Positions 45,351 to 53,770 of a DNA stretch of 64,000 bases are shown piece by piece. This stretch comes from Bryobacteraceae bacterium. GTDB taxonomy: Bacteria > Acidobacteriota > Terriglobia > Bryobacterales > Bryobacteraceae. Position 1 is the first letter of the stretch, and every line of letters starts with the position of its first letter. The DNA is taken from the NCBI GenBank assembly GCA_026129905.1, contig JAHCHE010000001.1:1-64000 (forward strand), written 5' to 3'. A model generated the notes under the pieces. The model did no database searches, was not told the DNA's origin, and saw only the letters and a list, made by a program, of their open reading frames with translations. The position numbers and the translations under genes were made by a program.

Positions 45351-45689
45351 ATGCCGAGAATTGCATCGTTCCAGCCGCGATCGGCAACGCTCGCGGCCGT
45401 GCTTTGCCTATGCCTGCTGGCGCCGCTCGGGAAGGCGTCGGAAATCGCCGGGCAACCGTCCACGACAAGCGAAGAAACGTCGTCCGTCAAGCGGGACGCG
45501 GAGGCGCCTGCTCCGAATCCAACGGCGTCCGGCGCGCCCCAGACGCTGACGGAGGGGGAGGTGGCCGAACTGGCGGTGCGCGCCGAAGAGCCGGGACCGG
45601 AGGTGGCAGGCGGCGCCCTTTCCAACCAACACCTGACGTATATCGTCATCGCGCTGGCGGCGGCCGTCATCGTGCTTATCGCCAAATGA
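45351..45689 (+). CDS. PA2779-family-like small membrane protein
   Basis: A 112-residue protein with a signal peptide (about 10-30), an acidic low-complexity middle, and then LTEGEVAELAVRAEE followed by a Gly-Gly at residues 87-88 and a C-terminal membrane helix (about 94-111). This layout and the TEGEVAEL block match what I remember of the PA2779 family, which is encoded next to the PA2778 cysteine peptidase. The Gly-Gly before the helix resembles a C39-type cleavage site. It overlaps the next gene's ATG, so the two are co-translated. Confidence 0.6.
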   Translation: MPRIASFQPRSATLAAVLCLCLLAPLGKASEIAGQPSTTSEETSSVKRDAEAPAPNPTASGAPQTLTEGEVAELAVRAEEPGPEVAGGALSNQHLTYIVIALAAAVIVLIAK

Positions 45690-46240
45690 CGCGGGCGCGC
45701 GCCTGGGTCTCCGTTCTCGCCGTCACGTGCGGCGTCGCCTCAGCCGGGGACACCCGGCTCGACGTGCCGTTCATTCGACAGGAGAGGAACGGGTGCGGAG
45801 CGGCGAGCGTCGCGATGGTGGCGCATTACTGGGCTCGCCACGGCGCCGGTCAGGCGGTAATCGCGCCTCCGGCGAGGCAGACCTACGAGCGGTTGATCGA
45901 CCCCGCCAGCGATGGCATCCAACTGGCGGACATGAAGCGCTACTTCGAAGAACTCGGGTTCCGCGCGTTCACGCTGCGCGGTGACTGGAGCGACCTGTCG
46001 CCGCACCTGGCGAAAGGCAGGCCGATCATTGTCGCGCTAAAGGATACGCGCGGCCCGGGTCTGCACTTTGCCGTGCTGAGCGGGACCGAGGGCGCTCACC
46101 TGTGGCTGCACGATCCGACGAGAAAGCGGCCGGTCCGGCGGAAACAGGCGGAATTCCGGAAGCAATGGGAGGCCGCCGGCCGGTGGATGCTTCTGGCGGT
46201 TTCACCGGGTCCGCAATCCGGGGCGGCATCGAGGGACTGA
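45686..46240 (+). CDS. C39-like cysteine peptidase (PA2778-type)
   Basis: A 184-residue exported protein with a signal peptide (about 1-20). The catalytic parts are Q32 (oxyanion), C37 in NGCGAASVAM, H127 in GPGLHFAVL and D143 in LHDP. This is the papain-like C39 arrangement that cleaves after Gly-Gly in bacteriocin transporters. There is no ABC transporter or TPR extension, so it is shorter than typical PA2778 proteins. The partner is the overlapping upstream small protein. The 3' end overlaps the CcoI-like gene on the other strand by 215 bases. Confidence 0.75.
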   Translation: MTRARAWVSVLAVTCGVASAGDTRLDVPFIRQERNGCGAASVAMVAHYWARHGAGQAVIAPPARQTYERLIDPASDGIQLADMKRYFEELGFRAFTLRGDWSDLSPHLAKGRPIIVALKDTRGPGLHFAVLSGTEGAHLWLHDPTRKRPVRRKQAEFRKQWEAAGRWMLLAVSPGPQSGAASRD

Positions 46241-48647
46241 CCGAAGCGGCGTGGGAATCGGCGGCCGGGGATTGGCCGCGGCTGAGGCGGAGCGAGTTGC
46301 CCACGACGGTGAGGCTGGAAACGACCATGGCGGCGGCGGCGAGGATGGGGTGCAGGACGCCGCTGACGGCGAGCGCGATGCCGGCGGTGTTGTAGAAGAA
46401 GGCCCAGAAAAGGTTCTGGCGGACGATGGCAAGCGTCCGGCGCGCGAGGTCGAACGCGAACGGGATCTTTTCGAGCCGCGCGTCCACCAGCACCATCGCC
46501 GCGGCCTCCATGGCAATGTCGGCGCCGGAGCCCATGGCGATGCCCAGGTCCGCTTCGGCCAGCGCGGGCGCATCGTTGACGCCGTCGCCGATCATGGCGA
46601 CCACCGAGCCGGTCCGGCGGAGGTCCGCAACGAAAGCGGCTTTTCCTGCGGGAGAAACCTCGGCGCGGAAATCGGCGGCGCCGATGCGCTGGGCGGCCCA
46701 GGCGCCGGCGCGCGGGGAATCGCCCGTCACCAGCCATACGCGGATGCCGCGGCGCTTAAGATTCGCCACGAGTTCAGGGGCCTCCGGCCGGATGCGATCG
46801 CCGAAGGCAAGCGCGCCGCGCACCGCGCCGTTCCAGCCGTAGAAGGCCACGGTGAGGCTGCTTTCCAGGCCGGCGGCGAGTTGGTCGCAGGCGGACGACG
46901 CTTGCGCACCGCTTTGGTCCACGGCGAGACGGCGGTTACCGATGAAGACGCTCCGGCCGTCGACCGCGCCGGTGATGCCTTCCCCTTTGCGGATCTCGAC
47001 GCCGGAGGCGGGCAGCAGCGAAAGGCCGCGTTCGCGGGCGGAGTTGACGACGGCGCGGGCGAGCGGATGCTCGGATGAGGCCTCCAGCGACGCCACCAGC
47101 GGCAGGTCGGCGGGATCGAAGCTGAGCAGCGCGAAATTGCCTTCCGTGACCGTGCCGGTCTTATCGAGCACCGCAACGTCGATCTTGGGGATGGTTTCGA
47201 GGATGCGGCTGTCGCCTACGAGAATGCCGTTGCGCGAGGCAGCGCCGACGGCCGCAGTGATGGCGAGCGGGGTGGCGATGCCAAGGGCGCACGGACAGGC
47301 GATGACGAGGACGGTGATCGCCCGCATCAGCGCTTCACCGGCGGGGAGGCCGGCGGATTGCCAGCCGATGAAGGTCGCCAGCGCGAGGACGACGACGCCG
47401 GGGACGAACCAGCGCGAGACGCGGTCGACGGCGCGCTCGATGTTGGAGCGGTTGGCAAGGGCGCGCTCGACGGTGCGGACGATCTGCGATAGCGTGCTCG
47501 CCTCGCCGACGCCTGTGGCGCGGACGTGAAGGACGCCGCTGGTGGAGAGGCTGCCTCCGACAACGAGGCTCCCCGGGCGGCGCGTTAGAGGATGGGATTC
47601 GCCGGTGAGCAGGGATTCGTCGACGTGGGATTCGCCCTCAACGACCACGCCGTCGGCCGGGATGCGCTCGCCGGCTTTCACGACGAACACCTGGCCGGGG
47701 GCGAGAGCGTCGATGGAAACGAAGCGCTCGCGGCCGTCCACCAGGAGGCGGGCCTTGGCGGGCAGCATCCGGTAGAGCAACGTGACCGCGCGCGAGGTGC
47801 GTTCCTTGGCGGCGCGCTCGATGCTCTTGCCGAACAGTACGAAGGTGAGGATGGCGCAGGCGGTATCGAAGTAGATGTGCTCGCCGCCGCGGAAGGTTTC
47901 GACGACGCTGTAGAAGTAGGCGGCGAGGATGCCGAGGGCCAGCAGGCTCTCCATCCGCACGGCGCGGTTGAGAAGGCCGCGCCACGCGAGGCGAAGAACC
48001 GGCATGGCCGAGTAGAAGATCGCGGGCGTCGCCAGGGCCATGAGGACGAACGGCAACATGCGCCGAAAATCGCCGGGCAGCGACTGGATGTAGCCGACGT
48101 AGATGGCGACGTTCAGCGTCATGACGTTGAGCCACAGGAACGCGGCAACGCCGAGGCGCAGCATCAGGTCGCGGGCTTCAGCGGAGGCGCCGCGGGCTTC
48201 GGCCGAGTAGGGCGCGGCGCGGTAGCCGAGGGATTCGACGCGGCGGACGATGCGGTCCGGGGGCAGGAATTGCGGAGCGTAGCGGACGCGGACGAGGTCG
48301 GACGCGAAGAAAACCTCGGCGGAGGCGACGCCGGGCTCCGACGCCAGGGCGTGCTCGATGAGCCAGGCGCAGGAAGCGCACCACATCCCGGAAATCTGGA
48401 GGAGGTCTTCCTTCAGGGGCGCGCCTTCGGGAATGCGCGCCGGACGCCTCTCGTCCGCCGGTTTGGCGATCAGGCCCAATTCGAGACTGCGGCGGTAGAG
48501 TTCGGTTTCTCGCAGGTTGGCGCCGGTGGCGACGACGCCGCTTTCCACCAGGATGGCGTACACGTTGCGGCAGCCCGGGCAGCAAAAGGCCGGACCGGTT
48601 TCCGGCGGAACCCGGACGGGCAGGCCGCAAAGCGCGCAGTCGCTCAT
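46026..48647 (-). CDS. ccoI: CcoI/FixI-type copper P-type ATPase
   Basis: An 873-residue P1B-type ATPase. The N-terminus has a CALCG...CCPGC pair (residues 4-26) and a heavy-metal domain GMWCASC at 87-93. The pump core has CPC at 451-453, DKTGT with D495, and MIGDGVNDAPALAEADLGI. It loads copper for cbb3 oxidase assembly. It is the last gene of the 14-gene operon. The normal C-terminus ends near residue 790; the last 83 residues are Ser/Pro/Arg-rich and lie almost wholly antisense to the C39-like gene. They may be non-functional readthrough. Confidence 0.9.
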   Translation of the reverse strand: MSDCALCGLPVRVPPETGPAFCCPGCRNVYAILVESGVVATGANLRETELYRRSLELGLIAKPADERRPARIPEGAPLKEDLLQISGMWCASCAWLIEHALASEPGVASAEVFFASDLVRVRYAPQFLPPDRIVRRVESLGYRAAPYSAEARGASAEARDLMLRLGVAAFLWLNVMTLNVAIYVGYIQSLPGDFRRMLPFVLMALATPAIFYSAMPVLRLAWRGLLNRAVRMESLLALGILAAYFYSVVETFRGGEHIYFDTACAILTFVLFGKSIERAAKERTSRAVTLLYRMLPAKARLLVDGRERFVSIDALAPGQVFVVKAGERIPADGVVVEGESHVDESLLTGESHPLTRRPGSLVVGGSLSTSGVLHVRATGVGEASTLSQIVRTVERALANRSNIERAVDRVSRWFVPGVVVLALATFIGWQSAGLPAGEALMRAITVLVIACPCALGIATPLAITAAVGAASRNGILVGDSRILETIPKIDVAVLDKTGTVTEGNFALLSFDPADLPLVASLEASSEHPLARAVVNSARERGLSLLPASGVEIRKGEGITGAVDGRSVFIGNRRLAVDQSGAQASSACDQLAAGLESSLTVAFYGWNGAVRGALAFGDRIRPEAPELVANLKRRGIRVWLVTGDSPRAGAWAAQRIGAADFRAEVSPAGKAAFVADLRRTGSVVAMIGDGVNDAPALAEADLGIAMGSGADIAMEAAAMVLVDARLEKIPFAFDLARRTLAIVRQNLFWAFFYNTAGIALAVSGVLHPILAAAAMVVSSLTVVGNSLRLSRGQSPAADSHAASVSPSMPPRIADPVKPPEASTGRRPPIASGIPPVSAGPAAFSSDRAATGERPRSRSARQSADPGRAYPLARQ

Positions 48648-48784
48648 CGACGATGGCCGGCTTCGACGACGCGGCCCTTCTCGTCGAGCATGACGGGGTT
48701 GGCGGAACGGGCGACGAGGTAGGTCGCGATCAGCAAGCCCACGAAGAGCGCGATGACGCCCCCCAGAAGGAGTTTGGGATTCAC
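48644..48784 (-). CDS. 46-residue single-helix peptide between CcoG and CcoI
   Basis: GTG at 48784, stop at 48644-48646. The product begins NPKLLLGGVIALFVGLL and has one membrane helix and a basic end (VEAGHRR). Its GTG overlaps the CcoG stop (GTGA) and its TGA overlaps the CcoI ATG (ATGA). These overlaps on both sides point to real translational coupling. It is in the place where FixH/CcoH usually lies, but it is too short to be that protein. The function is unknown. Confidence 0.65.
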   Translation of the reverse strand: MNPKLLLGGVIALFVGLLIATYLVARSANPVMLDEKGRVVEAGHRR

Positions 48785-50091
48785 GGTTTGCTTCCCTCCA
48801 TGATGAAGGTCATCTTGAACTGGTCGGTCGCGTTCTCGGGCTGCGAGCGCGCGACAAAGCGGAAGTGATTGACGCCCGGCGGGAGACCGCCTGGGGCCAC
48901 GGCCACCTCGAACTCGCGGGTGAGCGATTCACCTCTGTCGAGCGGCAACGGATTGGGGTCGAGCTTGAGCCGGGCGCCGTCAAGGCCGTCCAGCGAGAGG
49001 ACGACGTTGGCGTCGCGCGAACCGCGGTTCGCCAACTTGACGCGGAAACGGTTGACGATGTCGCCGTTTTCGGCCCGCCAGAACAACTGGGCGCGGTCGG
49101 GCGAGATTTCCACGCGCACGGCGCGGCGCATCGAGAGGGCGACGAACAGGCCGGAGGCGTAGAACAGGAGTACGAACATGACGACGACGCGCTTGGCGTC
49201 GCGCAGACCGAGACGGTAGTACCACGGCTTTCCGCCTTCGCCGAGCAGGGCGCCGCGCTCGCCCCAGGCGTAGTGAATGAGGCCGGGCTTGTTGAGGCGC
49301 GCGAGCACCTCGTCGCAAGCGTCGATGCACTCGCCGCAGTGGACGCATTCGATCTGGAACGGACCGTCGCGGATGTCGATGTCCATGTGGCAGACGCGGA
49401 CGCATTTCTTGCACTCGATGCAGGCGCGGCCCGCGCCGGCGCCATCGCGGTATTGGACCAGCAGCGTGCTCTTGTCGGCGAGCATGCCCTGGAGATAGCC
49501 GTAAGGGCACACGGTGGTGCAGAAGCGCTGGCGCACGAGCGCGAAATCGAGGAAGGTGACGACGGTGGTGGCCGCTCCCGCGATGCCGCCGGCGGTGACG
49601 ATGTCGAACGATAGCAGGCGGGCGAACAGGTCCCGCGGCTCGATGAAGTAGGCAATGAACACGAAGGCCAGGAAGACGCTGGCGGCGGCGAGGACCATGT
49701 AGAAGAGCGCGCGGGCCAGCAGTCTTCTCCGCGGCGGCGCGAAACTCGGGAAGCGCTTATTCACGATCTTGCGGAGGCGTTCCTCGATGGCGATGGAAGC
49801 CTCGCTGAAGATCATCTGCGGGCACAGATAGCTGCAATAGACGCGGCCGTAAAACATGGAGGCCGCCGCGATGAGGAACATCAGGAACATCAACGCGAAG
49901 AAGATGCTGCCGAACTCCTGGATCCACAGCTCGTAGCCGAAGAAGTAGAAGCGCTCGCGGGGAATGTCGAAGCGCACGACGTTGAAGAACGGCAGGGCGA
50001 GGAACGCCAGGAAGCACGCGACGTGGATGCGCTTGCGCAGCCGGTGAAACGTCAGTGGTGATGCGCTGTCGGCGGCAGCAGTCCGCGCCAT
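48781..50091 (-). CDS. ccoG: CcoG/FixG-type cbb3 assembly protein
   Basis: A 436-residue membrane protein. Membrane helices at about 25-45, 65-90 and beyond alternate with cysteine clusters: YCSYLCPQMIFSE, CTTVCPYGYLQG, CIECKKCVRVCHMDI and CVHCGECIDACDEV, for two [4Fe-4S] centres. The C-terminal Ig-like domain (RFRVKLANRGSRDANVVLS) matches FixG_C. CcoG is needed to reduce copper or assemble cbb3 oxidase. The ATG at 50091 overlaps the upstream TauE/SafE gene by 40 bases. Confidence 0.92.
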   Translation of the reverse strand: MARTAAADSASPLTFHRLRKRIHVACFLAFLALPFFNVVRFDIPRERFYFFGYELWIQEFGSIFFALMFLMFLIAAASMFYGRVYCSYLCPQMIFSEASIAIEERLRKIVNKRFPSFAPPRRRLLARALFYMVLAAASVFLAFVFIAYFIEPRDLFARLLSFDIVTAGGIAGAATTVVTFLDFALVRQRFCTTVCPYGYLQGMLADKSTLLVQYRDGAGAGRACIECKKCVRVCHMDIDIRDGPFQIECVHCGECIDACDEVLARLNKPGLIHYAWGERGALLGEGGKPWYYRLGLRDAKRVVVMFVLLFYASGLFVALSMRRAVRVEISPDRAQLFWRAENGDIVNRFRVKLANRGSRDANVVLSLDGLDGARLKLDPNPLPLDRGESLTREFEVAVAPGGLPPGVNHFRFVARSQPENATDQFKMTFIMEGSKP

Positions 50092-50726
50092 AACAGAAAT
50101 ACTCCCATGAAGATCACGCCGGCCGCGGCCAGTCGATTGCTGTAGCGGCCCAGCCACTTGCCGGCCGTGGACGAGAAAGCCCCCATCGCCAGGAGCGCGC
50201 CGGAAGTGCCCGCGCCGAAAGCGAGCATCGTGAGGGCGCCCCACAGCGGATGGGCGGTTTCCACGGCCTTCAGCAGCGCGGCGTACACGAGACCGCAGGG
50301 CAGGAAGCCCAACGCGAGGCCGAGCCCGAGTTTGGCGGCGGGCGAGGGCGATCGAAGCAGGCGGGCGAGCGGCTTTGGCGCCGCGCCGGACAGCCCGACC
50401 AGGGACGAACCGCGAAAGAGACCGGCAATCCAGAGGCCGGCGACAATGAGCAGACAGCCGGCGGCGACAGCGGCGGCGTTCTTCATACCGGCGATGCGGC
50501 CCAGGAAGCCGACGGCGCCGCCCGCGGAACCGGCAACCGCGCCGAGGAGGGCGTACGTAAAGATGCGGCCGGCGTTGTAGGACGCGTGCGCCAGGGCATA
50601 GCGGGCTTTGGGTTGCGAACCGAGGAGCAGGCTGTACGACAGGACGATGGGACCGCACATCTGCACGCAGTGCAGGCTGCCGACCAGGCCGAGCATGAAG
50701 GGAATGGTAAGGTCGAGCGGCGTCAT
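50052..50726 (-). CDS. TauE/SafE (DsbD_2) family membrane protein
   Basis: A 224-residue protein with six membrane helices. The motif VGSLHCVQMCGPIVLSYS near the N-terminus and LGFLPCGLVYAALL are paired, with conserved cysteines, as in DsbD_2/SafE proteins. Such proteins are regular members of cco clusters and are linked to copper or thiol delivery to the oxidase. Its ATG overlaps the preceding gene's stop by four bases. Confidence 0.88.
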   Translation of the reverse strand: MTPLDLTIPFMLGLVGSLHCVQMCGPIVLSYSLLLGSQPKARYALAHASYNAGRIFTYALLGAVAGSAGGAVGFLGRIAGMKNAAAVAAGCLLIVAGLWIAGLFRGSSLVGLSGAAPKPLARLLRSPSPAAKLGLGLALGFLPCGLVYAALLKAVETAHPLWGALTMLAFGAGTSGALLAMGAFSSTAGKWLGRYSNRLAAAGVIFMGVFLLWRGLLPPTAHHH

Positions 50727-52696
50727 CGCGAGTACAGCAATTTCGGATGCTCCGCGGGCACGCTGACGCATTCGCGCTCGTAGCTGAAGCACTGCATGGT
50801 TATGGCGTGCGTCGGACAGCGCGAGGCGCACATCGAGCAACGGATGCAGGTGGATTCGTCTTTGGTCATTACGCCGCCCAGAGCGTCGAGTTCCTCGGGA
50901 GACATGGCGCGCAATTGCGCGCTGGGGACGCCGAGAACGGCCGCGGCGGATTCCTCCCAGTGATCGCCCTGGACGAAACGAGAAAGGCCGACCAGGCGGA
51001 TGAGGTTCTCCGGGCAGACGTCCACGCAGCCGTTGCAGGCGATGCACTTCGCCGTGTCGAACACGGTGTTGATGTTGCAGCGGAGGCAGCGCGACGCCTG
51101 CCGCAGGGCTTCGGCCTCGGGGTAGTTCAGCTCGGTGAGTTCCAGAGATGAAGAACGGCGCTCCGGTTCCACCAGGGGCGGATCGGCGCGGCGCATGCGT
51201 TCCCAGCCCTCGACCATCGAATACTTCGCGGGCGTCCAGCGCTTCCTGACGACGATATGCGTGCGCGTGCCGCGCAGGAAGTCGTGCATCGAGCGGGAGG
51301 CGATCTGGGCGGAGGCGATGGCATTGATGAACAACCGTGGGCCGTGCGCGATGTCGCCGCAGGCAAAGACGTCGGGGGCGGTGGTCTGGTAGGTTTCCGG
51401 GTTTACCTTGATCAGGCCGCGGTTGGTTTCAATGCCGTCGGCCGGATCGAGGAACGAGAGATCGGAGGTCTGGCCGATGGCGAACAGGATGGTGTCGGCT
51501 TCGATGTCCTCGACGTCGGACTCGTCGAACTGGGGATTGAAGCGGCCGCCGGAATCGAAGACATTGACGCAGCGGACGGCGCGGAGTCCGGCGACGCGGC
51601 CGTTGCGGACGATCACCTCGCGCGGGCCGCGCCCGTTGTGCAGGCGGATGCCCTCTTCGCTACCTTCCACAATCTCGCGCTCGTCGGCCGGCATCTCGTC
51701 GCGCTTCTCCAGGCAGACGATGTGGACTTCTTTGTCGCCGCTCATGCGGAGTGCGGAGAGGGCGATGTCGAGGGCGGTGCGTTCGCCTCGCTCGATGGCC
51801 GGCAGCGCTTCGTCTCGGGTGAAAGGTTCGATCGGGCGCAACGCGGAGCGGGCGACGTCATAGGCCACGTTGCCGCCGCCGATGACGATGACGCGGCGGC
51901 CCAGCGGCATGGGCTTGCCTTCGTTGAAGGCGCGGAGAAACTCGATGCCGTCGTAGACGTGGTCGTGATTGGCGCCGGGGATGGGCAGTTTCCGCCCTTT
52001 CGGCAGCCCGATACCGAGAAAGATCGCCTTATAGCCTTCGCGGCGGAGGTCGGCGATGGAGAAATCGCGGCCGAGCCGCATATTGCAGCGGAGATCCACG
52101 CCGAGCGACAGGATCGCTTCGATCTCGCGCCGGACGAGTTCGCGCGGCAGGCGGAACATCGGCACGCCGGCGGTGAGCATGCCGCCCGGTTCGGCGTGCG
52201 CCTCGAAGACGGTTACCTTGTAGCCGACGCGGGCGAGGTCGTGGGCGACGGTGAGGCCGGAGACGCCGGCGCCGATGACGGCGATCCGTTCCCAGTCGCC
52301 GCGGCCGGGAGGCAGCATGCGCTCATTGCAGGCCTCGTGATAGAGGCGGTAGTCGCCGCCTTCGGGGCCGTACATCTCGTTGACGAAGCGTTTTAGAGCG
52401 CGAATGGCGACGGGGGAGTCGAGCGCGCCGCGGCGGCAGGCGGCTTCGCAAGGAGCGCCGCAAACGCGCCCGCAGATGGACGAGAACGGATTCGTGGCCC
52501 GAGCGATGCGAAAGGCGTCTTCGTAGCGGCCCTCGCCGATGGCGGTGACATAGCCGCAGGCGTCGGTCTCCACCGGGCAGGCGCTGCGGCATTTGATCAT
52601 CCGGATCCAGTACTCGGATGCGTCGGGCGCCTGCAGTCCGATGGGCGCAGGCCGGGCGGGGGCCTGCGCCTGGCGGGCTGCCGCTTGGCTACTCAT
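50723..52696 (-). CDS. FAD/iron-sulfur GltD-like oxidoreductase
   Basis: A 657-residue protein related to the small subunit of glutamate synthase. The N-terminal part (CRSACPVETDACGYVTAIGE, CGRVCGAPCEAACRRG) is the GltD-type cysteine cluster region. FAD- and NAD-binding sites are AVIGAGVSGLTVAHDLAR and VIGGGNVAYDVARSAL. The C-terminus adds two ferredoxin-type clusters, CIACNGCVDVCPENL and CIRCSMCASRCPTHA. It likely shuttles electrons between NAD(P)H and iron-sulfur or quinone partners. A stand-alone GltD-like protein inside an oxidase operon is unusual. Start ATG 52696 overlaps the preceding gene by 8 bases. Confidence 0.85.
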   Translation of the reverse strand: MSSQAAARQAQAPARPAPIGLQAPDASEYWIRMIKCRSACPVETDACGYVTAIGEGRYEDAFRIARATNPFSSICGRVCGAPCEAACRRGALDSPVAIRALKRFVNEMYGPEGGDYRLYHEACNERMLPPGRGDWERIAVIGAGVSGLTVAHDLARVGYKVTVFEAHAEPGGMLTAGVPMFRLPRELVRREIEAILSLGVDLRCNMRLGRDFSIADLRREGYKAIFLGIGLPKGRKLPIPGANHDHVYDGIEFLRAFNEGKPMPLGRRVIVIGGGNVAYDVARSALRPIEPFTRDEALPAIERGERTALDIALSALRMSGDKEVHIVCLEKRDEMPADEREIVEGSEEGIRLHNGRGPREVIVRNGRVAGLRAVRCVNVFDSGGRFNPQFDESDVEDIEADTILFAIGQTSDLSFLDPADGIETNRGLIKVNPETYQTTAPDVFACGDIAHGPRLFINAIASAQIASRSMHDFLRGTRTHIVVRKRWTPAKYSMVEGWERMRRADPPLVEPERRSSSLELTELNYPEAEALRQASRCLRCNINTVFDTAKCIACNGCVDVCPENLIRLVGLSRFVQGDHWEESAAAVLGVPSAQLRAMSPEELDALGGVMTKDESTCIRCSMCASRCPTHAITMQCFSYERECVSVPAEHPKLLYSR

Positions 52697-52991
52697 GGCG
52701 TTTCTTGAAAGCGAACCGGACAACGATAACGGCGAAGACGACGGCCATCGCGGTCACGACATACATGAACGCGTCGGAGCCTTGCGTGGCGCTGTTGAGC
52801 TGTTCAACGAGGCGGCCGCGAGTCGAATGGGTCACCTCGCCGTTCATGTAGAGAAAAAAATAGGCGATGCAGCCCGCGGCTATGACAATGTAGGAGAGCT
52901 TGAGGAACCCCGGGACATCGGTGTTCTTGCGCTCGGAGATCCAGCCGCCGGCGTATTCCTTCACTTCGACGGAGTCTTGCTTATCGGGCAC
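52689..52991 (-). CDS. Two-helix CcoP-like anchor without haem domain
   Basis: A 100-residue protein. The start region (GGWISERKNTDVPGFLK) and first helix (LSYIVIAAGCIAYFFLYM) resemble the N-terminal anchor of CcoP. A second helix at about 75-93 (MYVVTAMAVVFAVIVVRF) follows, and no CXXCH is present. It may replace the membrane part of CcoP, with haem domains provided elsewhere. It starts 11 bases inside the preceding small gene and overlaps the next by 8. Confidence 0.7.
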   Translation of the reverse strand: MPDKQDSVEVKEYAGGWISERKNTDVPGFLKLSYIVIAAGCIAYFFLYMNGEVTHSTRGRLVEQLNSATQGSDAFMYVVTAMAVVFAVIVVRFAFKKRHE

Positions 52992-53157
52992 GGGGCGCCT
53001 CCTCGTCGTCTTCGAGCATGCGGTACTTGACGTCTTCGGCGGCGGGGCCGAAGTAGCCGTGGCGAAGGGAGCGGAAGAAAAAGAACAGTCCGCCGGCCAG
53101 GAAGAGAAAGAAAAGGAAATAGGAAAAAAATATGCTCGGATACGTGTAATCGTTCAT
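52981..53157 (-). CDS. CcoS-like small membrane protein
   Basis: A 58-residue protein starting at 53157 with GGAGGA upstream. One membrane helix (about 9-27) is followed by FRSLRHGYF, the sequence AAEDVKYRMLEDDEE. The helix plus an acidic ...DVKYRxLxDDxE tail matches CcoS, which takes part in cbb3 oxidase copper or haem insertion. A second CcoS-like gene lies at 58734-58940 in the same operon. Confidence 0.7.
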   Translation of the reverse strand: MNDYTYPSIFFSYFLFFLFLAGGLFFFFRSLRHGYFGPAAEDVKYRMLEDDEEAPRAR

Positions 53158-53182
53158 AATCGTCCTCCGGAACGACGCCTCA

Positions 53183-53752
53183 TTAATGTTCGTAGTCGTG
53201 ATCGGGCCGCCAGTCCTTGGCGCGGCCGAGCTTCTGGAGGTAAGCGACCATCGCATCGAACTCCTCGGGGTTCTCCGCGATCCAGGGGAAGGGCGGCATG
53301 ATCGAGCCGGGCACGAGGTCGCGCGGATTGCGGAAGTGCGTCTTGTGCCACTGGGCGTCGTACTTGCCGCCGACGCGCGACAGGTCCGGCCCGGTCCGCT
53401 TGGTGCCGAACATGTGGGGCGAATCATAGACGAACTCGTCGGGCGTGGAGATGGGCGCGTCGACGCCGCGCCATCCGGAGCGCTTGGTGTCGGCCAGCAG
53501 GGTGCGGGTCTGCTGGGTGTGGCAGTACCAGCAGCCTTCGCGCACGTAAATGTCGCGCCCTTTCCGTTCGAGGTCGGTGTAGGGCTCGAGCTTGCCGATG
53601 GGACCTTTCGAGGGGTCGGAATTTTCAAACGGCTTCCCCCAGGTTTTGTCCACCAGCGGAGGAACGACGGTGGTGAGCAGACCGCCGATGAGGAAGAAGA
53701 CGACCGCCGCAACGGCGAAGGCGGCGGCGCTGGCATCGGTCTTTGAGAGCAT
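53183..53752 (-). CDS. ccoO: CcoO, monohaem subunit of cbb3 oxidase
   Basis: A 189-residue protein with an N-terminal membrane helix (about 10-32) and one c-type haem motif, CWYCH at 74-78 within GCWYCHTQQTR, the CcoO signature. The axial methionine is M152 in GSIMPPF. FGTKRTGPDLSRVGGKY is also conserved. It carries electrons to the CcoN catalytic subunit. It starts 18 bases after the CcoN stop. Confidence 0.94.
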   Translation of the reverse strand: MLSKTDASAAAFAVAAVVFFLIGGLLTTVVPPLVDKTWGKPFENSDPSKGPIGKLEPYTDLERKGRDIYVREGCWYCHTQQTRTLLADTKRSGWRGVDAPISTPDEFVYDSPHMFGTKRTGPDLSRVGGKYDAQWHKTHFRNPRDLVPGSIMPPFPWIAENPEEFDAMVAYLQKLGRAKDWRPDHDYEH

Positions 53753-53770
53753 TGTGATTCGCCTCCTTGT

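Noticed and set aside
48644-48784. FixH/CcoH for the 46-residue peptide
   Set aside because: FixH proteins are much longer, with a periplasmic domain; this has only one helix and a short tail.
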